In this document: piece by piece, positions 20,241 to 22,462 of the stretch
How the letters are laid out: every line of letters begins with the position of its first letter
Position numbering within the stretch: position 1 is the first letter of the stretch
Assembly: GCA_031272575.1 (NCBI GenBank)
Contig: JAISTO010000057.1
Coordinates: 1 to 22,462 of the forward strand
Origin: Treponema sp.
GTDB taxonomy: Bacteria; Spirochaetota; Spirochaetia; Treponematales; Breznakiellaceae
Direction of reading: 5' to 3'
DNA length: 22,462 nucleotides
The notes under the pieces: generated by a model
Seen by the model: the letters and a program-made list of their open reading frames with translations, nothing else
The model's database searches: none
Told to the model about the DNA's origin: nothing
Program-made: the position numbers and the translations under genes

Positions 20241-20810
20241 ATGAAAAAACGAGCCCTGGTGCTTCTGGCAAACGGCTTCGAGGAAGTCGAGGCTATAACC
20301 CCCATCGATTACCTGCGCCGTGCCGGCGTCGAGGCGCTCAGCGCGGCGGTGGGGACCGGCGGCGCCCTCGAAGTGAGCGGCGCGCGGGGCGTCACCTTAA
20401 AGGCGGACCTCAGCGTGGAGGCGGCGCTTGCGGCGGAGGCCCCCTGGGATGCGGTGCTCTGTCCGGGGGGGCTCCCCGGCGCGGAGCATCTTGCGGCCTC
20501 GCCGGAAGTAACGGACCTGCTGCGAGGCGCCGCCGCCTCGGGCGCGGTCATCGGGGCGATCTGCGCGGCCCCGGCGCTCGTGCTCTACCCCCTGGGGCTC
20601 CTGCGGGGGAAGCGCTACACCTGCTACCCGGGCCTCGAGGCGCGGGTAACGGAGGCGCGCCATTCGACTGAGGCGGTCGTCGTGGACGGCGCGCTCGTAA
20701 CGAGCAGGGCCGCGGGGACGGCCGGCCTTTTCGCGCAGGCCCTCGTAGAGGCCCTGGCAGGCCCAGCGGCGGCGGCCGCGCTCGCGAAGAGTGTACTACT
20801 GTCACCATGA
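20241..20810 (+). CDS. DJ-1/PfpI (ThiJ/YajL-like) family protein
   Basis: A 189-residue protein of the DJ-1/YajL group, which protects against carbonyl or oxidative damage or acts as a glyoxalase or deglycase. The N-terminus RALVLLANGFEEVEAITPID carries Glu15, and the nucleophile elbow GAICAAPALVL carries Cys108; both are in the expected places. Other conserved parts are DAVLCPGGLPGAEHL and the C-terminal ALVTSRAAGTAGLFA. The start ATG 20241 follows an AAGGAG site that begins just after the tRNA-Arg. The stop overlaps the radA ATG (ATGA), so the two are co-translated. It probably shares a transcript with the tRNA. Confidence 0.92.
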   Translation: MKKRALVLLANGFEEVEAITPIDYLRRAGVEALSAAVGTGGALEVSGARGVTLKADLSVEAALAAEAPWDAVLCPGGLPGAEHLAASPEVTDLLRGAAASGAVIGAICAAPALVLYPLGLLRGKRYTCYPGLEARVTEARHSTEAVVVDGALVTSRAAGTAGLFAQALVEALAGPAAAAALAKSVLLSP

Positions 20811-22225
20811 AAAAACAAAAGGCCTTCGTGTACCGCTGCTCCGCCTGCGGGCACGAGGAGCAAAAATGGCTCGGCAGGTGCCCGGAGTGCGGCGAGTGGA
20901 ACACCCTCGCGGAGACCGCGGTAAGTCCTGTGGTAAAGCGCGGCATGCCCTCGCAGGGCAGGCGGGGGGAGCCTAACCCGGAGTCGATCCCGCTCGCGGC
21001 AGTGGACCCGCAGGAGGGCAAGCGGGTGCCGAGCGGCATCGACGAGTTGGATCGCGTCCTGGGGGGGGGGATCATGAAGCGCTCCTGCATACTGGTGGGG
21101 GGCGAGCCGGGCATCGGCAAGTCGACCCTGCTGCTCCAGGCCGCGGCGCTGGCCGGCACGAAGGGCCGCGTCCTCTATGTGTCCGGCGAGGAGTCCGCGG
21201 GGCAGATCCGTATGCGGGGGGACCGCCTCGGGCTCGACGCGGGCGCCCAGCAGCGCATCGAGGTGCTCTGCTCAGGCTGCATCGAGGACATCGAGCGGAG
21301 CATCGAGAAAACGAGGCCACTGGTCATCATTATTGATTCCGTACAGACCCTCTACAGCGCGGAGGCGGGGCTAAGCCCGGGTGCCCTGAACCAGATGCGC
21401 TTTTGCGCATGGGAGTTGATCTCCTGGGTAAAAGAGCATGACGCGGCGCTCTTCCTCGTGGCCCATGTCACGAAGGACGGCCTTATCGCCGGGCCCAAGG
21501 CCCTCGAGCACATGGTGGATACCGTGCTCTACTTCGAGGGGAACTTCAGCGCGGCGGGCGGGGACTGCCGGTTTCTGCGGGCCGTCAAAAACCGCTTCGG
21601 CTCGGTGGACGAGATCGGCATCTTTACTATGGGTGAAAAGGGGCTGGCCCCGGTGGAGGACCCCAGCCTGCTCTTCCTCGTGCGCCGCGAGGGTGAACTC
21701 CCCCCCGGGGTCGCCACCGCCGCGGTGCTCGAGGGGAGCCGCACCCTGCTCGTGGAAATCCAGGCGCTCACGTCCCCGGCGAAGGGGAGCATGAGCCGCG
21801 TGTTTTCCGACCGCATTGACAGCGCGCGGGTCTCGCGGGTCGCGGCGGCCATCGAAAAGCACCTCGCGCTCCGGCTTTCCGACCAGGACCTGTATATCAA
21901 CGCGGCAGGGGGGATAAAGATTAGCGAGGTGGGCGCGGAACTGGCCCTGGCCGCCGCGATCTACTCGGCCCGCACGGGCCTCAGCCTGCCGGCCAAGACC
22001 TGCATAGCCGGGGACCTTTCGCTCACCGGCGAGGTGCGCCCCATCCGCCGGCTCCCCGTGCGGGTCCGCACCGCCGCGAACCTCGGCTACGACTCCTTCG
22101 TGGGGCCCCTGCCCGACTCCGCCGAGGCCCTGCCGGGCCGCTTCACCGGCGTGAAGAACATCGGCGAGGCGATAAAGGCCCTCTTCGGGCCCGCGCCGCC
22201 TGCCGCTCGTCATTCGCCCTCTTGA
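20807..22225 (+). CDS. radA: DNA repair protein RadA
   Basis: A 472-residue RadA of normal length, a RecA-like helicase that promotes branch migration in recombination. The zinc finger (Cys11, Cys14, Cys25, Cys28; YRCSACGHEEQKWLGRCPECGEW) is intact. Walker A is GEPGIGKST (99-107), Walker B is VIIIDSVQTLYSAE, and the RadA-specific KNRFGS is at 261-266. The C-terminal Lon-like domain (about 300-470) has AGGIKISEVGAELALAAAIYS and AGDLSLTGEVRP. The LGGGI segment just before the P-loop is coded by a run of 10 G (21061-21070), a slippage hazard. It overlaps the DJ-1 gene by 4 nt and ends 31 nt before the next ATG. Confidence 0.97.
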   Translation: MKKQKAFVYRCSACGHEEQKWLGRCPECGEWNTLAETAVSPVVKRGMPSQGRRGEPNPESIPLAAVDPQEGKRVPSGIDELDRVLGGGIMKRSCILVGGEPGIGKSTLLLQAAALAGTKGRVLYVSGEESAGQIRMRGDRLGLDAGAQQRIEVLCSGCIEDIERSIEKTRPLVIIIDSVQTLYSAEAGLSPGALNQMRFCAWELISWVKEHDAALFLVAHVTKDGLIAGPKALEHMVDTVLYFEGNFSAAGGDCRFLRAVKNRFGSVDEIGIFTMGEKGLAPVEDPSLLFLVRREGELPPGVATAAVLEGSRTLLVEIQALTSPAKGSMSRVFSDRIDSARVSRVAAAIEKHLALRLSDQDLYINAAGGIKISEVGAELALAAAIYSARTGLSLPAKTCIAGDLSLTGEVRPIRRLPVRVRTAANLGYDSFVGPLPDSAEALPGRFTGVKNIGEAIKALFGPAPPAARHSPS

Positions 22226-22250
22226 AAGTATTCCCCAAACAGGGTATCAT
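22222..22250 (+). promoter_or_regulatory. promoter of the final AAA gene, -10 box 6 nt before ATG
   Basis: TTGAAA (22222-22227), 17 nt and TATCAT (22245-22250) are followed by 6 nt (ATCCCC) and ATG 22257. There is no Shine-Dalgarno. The predicted mRNA starts at the ATG. The -35 box overlaps the radA stop. Confidence 0.6.
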
Positions 22251-22256
22251 ATCCCC

Positions 22257-22462
22257 ATGACCACGATAAAACGGCGTTTCAATACCGCGGGCCCCTGTTT
22301 CCCGTGGGAGCATTACATGGTGGACGCCCTGAAGCGGCAGGGCGAGGAATCCCTCGGCCTCATCCGGCGGGGCGACTACTGGGCGCTCCACGCGGCGCGG
22401 CAGAGCGGCAAGACCACGCTGCTCAAGGCCCTGGTCGACAAGATTAACGCGGAGGGAGACCT
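22257..22462 (+). CDS. AAA-like ATPase, N-terminal fragment cut by window end
   Basis: The 68 visible codons begin MTTIKRRFNTAGPCFPWEHYMVD and include the P-loop-type stretch WALHAARQSGKTTLLKAL, where ARQSGKTT is the Walker A. This start (RRFNTxGxCxPxxHYMVD...R.A.RQSGKTT) matches AAA-like ATPases common in spirochaetes and cyanobacteria, related to but distinct from the broken AAA/PD-(D/E)XK gene at 18405. Such proteins often carry a C-terminal nuclease-like domain, which cannot be seen here. A promoter ending 6 nt before the ATG supports this start. Confidence 0.8.
   Translation, partial: MTTIKRRFNTAGPCFPWEHYMVDALKRQGEESLGLIRRGDYWALHAARQSGKTTLLKALVDKINAEGD

Noticed and set aside
21371..22213. 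280-codon minus-strand frame opposite radA
   Set aside because: radA is complete with all motifs; the opposite frame has no ribosome site or domain.

Overview
The window looks like a chromosomal segment from a GC-rich spirochaete, most likely a Treponema relative (order Treponematales). This is inferred from gene content: an rplM-rpsI-recX-HTH cluster, a DUF2259-type secreted protein, a CsgG-like/VWA-like/SUMF1 composite protein, an NlpC/P60 protein with a spirochaete-type beta domain, a PilZ protein, and AAA/PD-(D/E)XK defence-type ATPases. Housekeeping genes dominate. There is no prophage, plasmid, rRNA operon or CRISPR array.

Layout. 1-1641 (-): the N-terminal half of mfd, carrying two internal insertions (a cluster of heptanucleotide repeats and a GC-rich triple-hairpin element) and an in-frame UAG at 43-45, after which Mfd-like coding continues to the window edge. 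1642-2160: a repeat-rich intergenic region ending in a strongly structured leader for a small lipoprotein (2161-2703, +). 2873-4731 (-): a membrane protein translationally coupled to threonylcarbamoyl-AMP synthase (tsaC/Sua5). 4809-6688 (+): two exported proteins (DUF2259-like; lamin-tail-like lipoprotein). 6676-8077 (-): an operon of a small membrane protein, an ECF sigma factor and a zinc-finger anti-sigma factor. 8236-9447 (-): NlpC/P60 hydrolase. 9813-11893 (-): PilZ and TPR proteins, ATGA-coupled. 11943-12713 (+): TrmH/SpoU methyltransferase. 12701-14903 (-): rplM-rpsI, terminator, recX, and an HTH plus receiver-like regulator. 14988-15203: a MITE-like inverted-repeat element. 15304-18045 (+): a 913-residue secreted CsgG/VWA-like/SUMF1 protein behind a strong promoter. 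18015-18689 (-): remnants of an AAA-ATPase/PD-(D/E)XK gene with its middle deleted. 18778-19272 (+): HD-domain protein. 19304-20083 (-): SCP2-like protein. 20154-22225 (+): tRNA-Arg(UCU), a DJ-1 protein and radA in tight succession. 22257 to the end (+): the start of another AAA ATPase.

Three themes stand out. First, several genes without a Shine-Dalgarno (mfd, the 4731 membrane gene, trmH, the 18689 pseudogene, the HD gene and the 22257 ATPase) have a sigma70-like -10 box just upstream of ATG. In four of them the gap is exactly 6 nt, which predicts leaderless mRNAs. The other genes mostly have clear Shine-Dalgarno sites. Second, the segment is full of small repeats and palindromes placed inside genes (mfd, the lipoprotein) and between them. 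Third, the 15304 protein joins a CsgG-like domain, a VWA-like fold whose metal-site motifs appear in permuted order, a Pro/Ala/Gln linker and a SUMF1 domain.

All calls come from reading the sequence. No database search was run, so family names rest on motif recognition.
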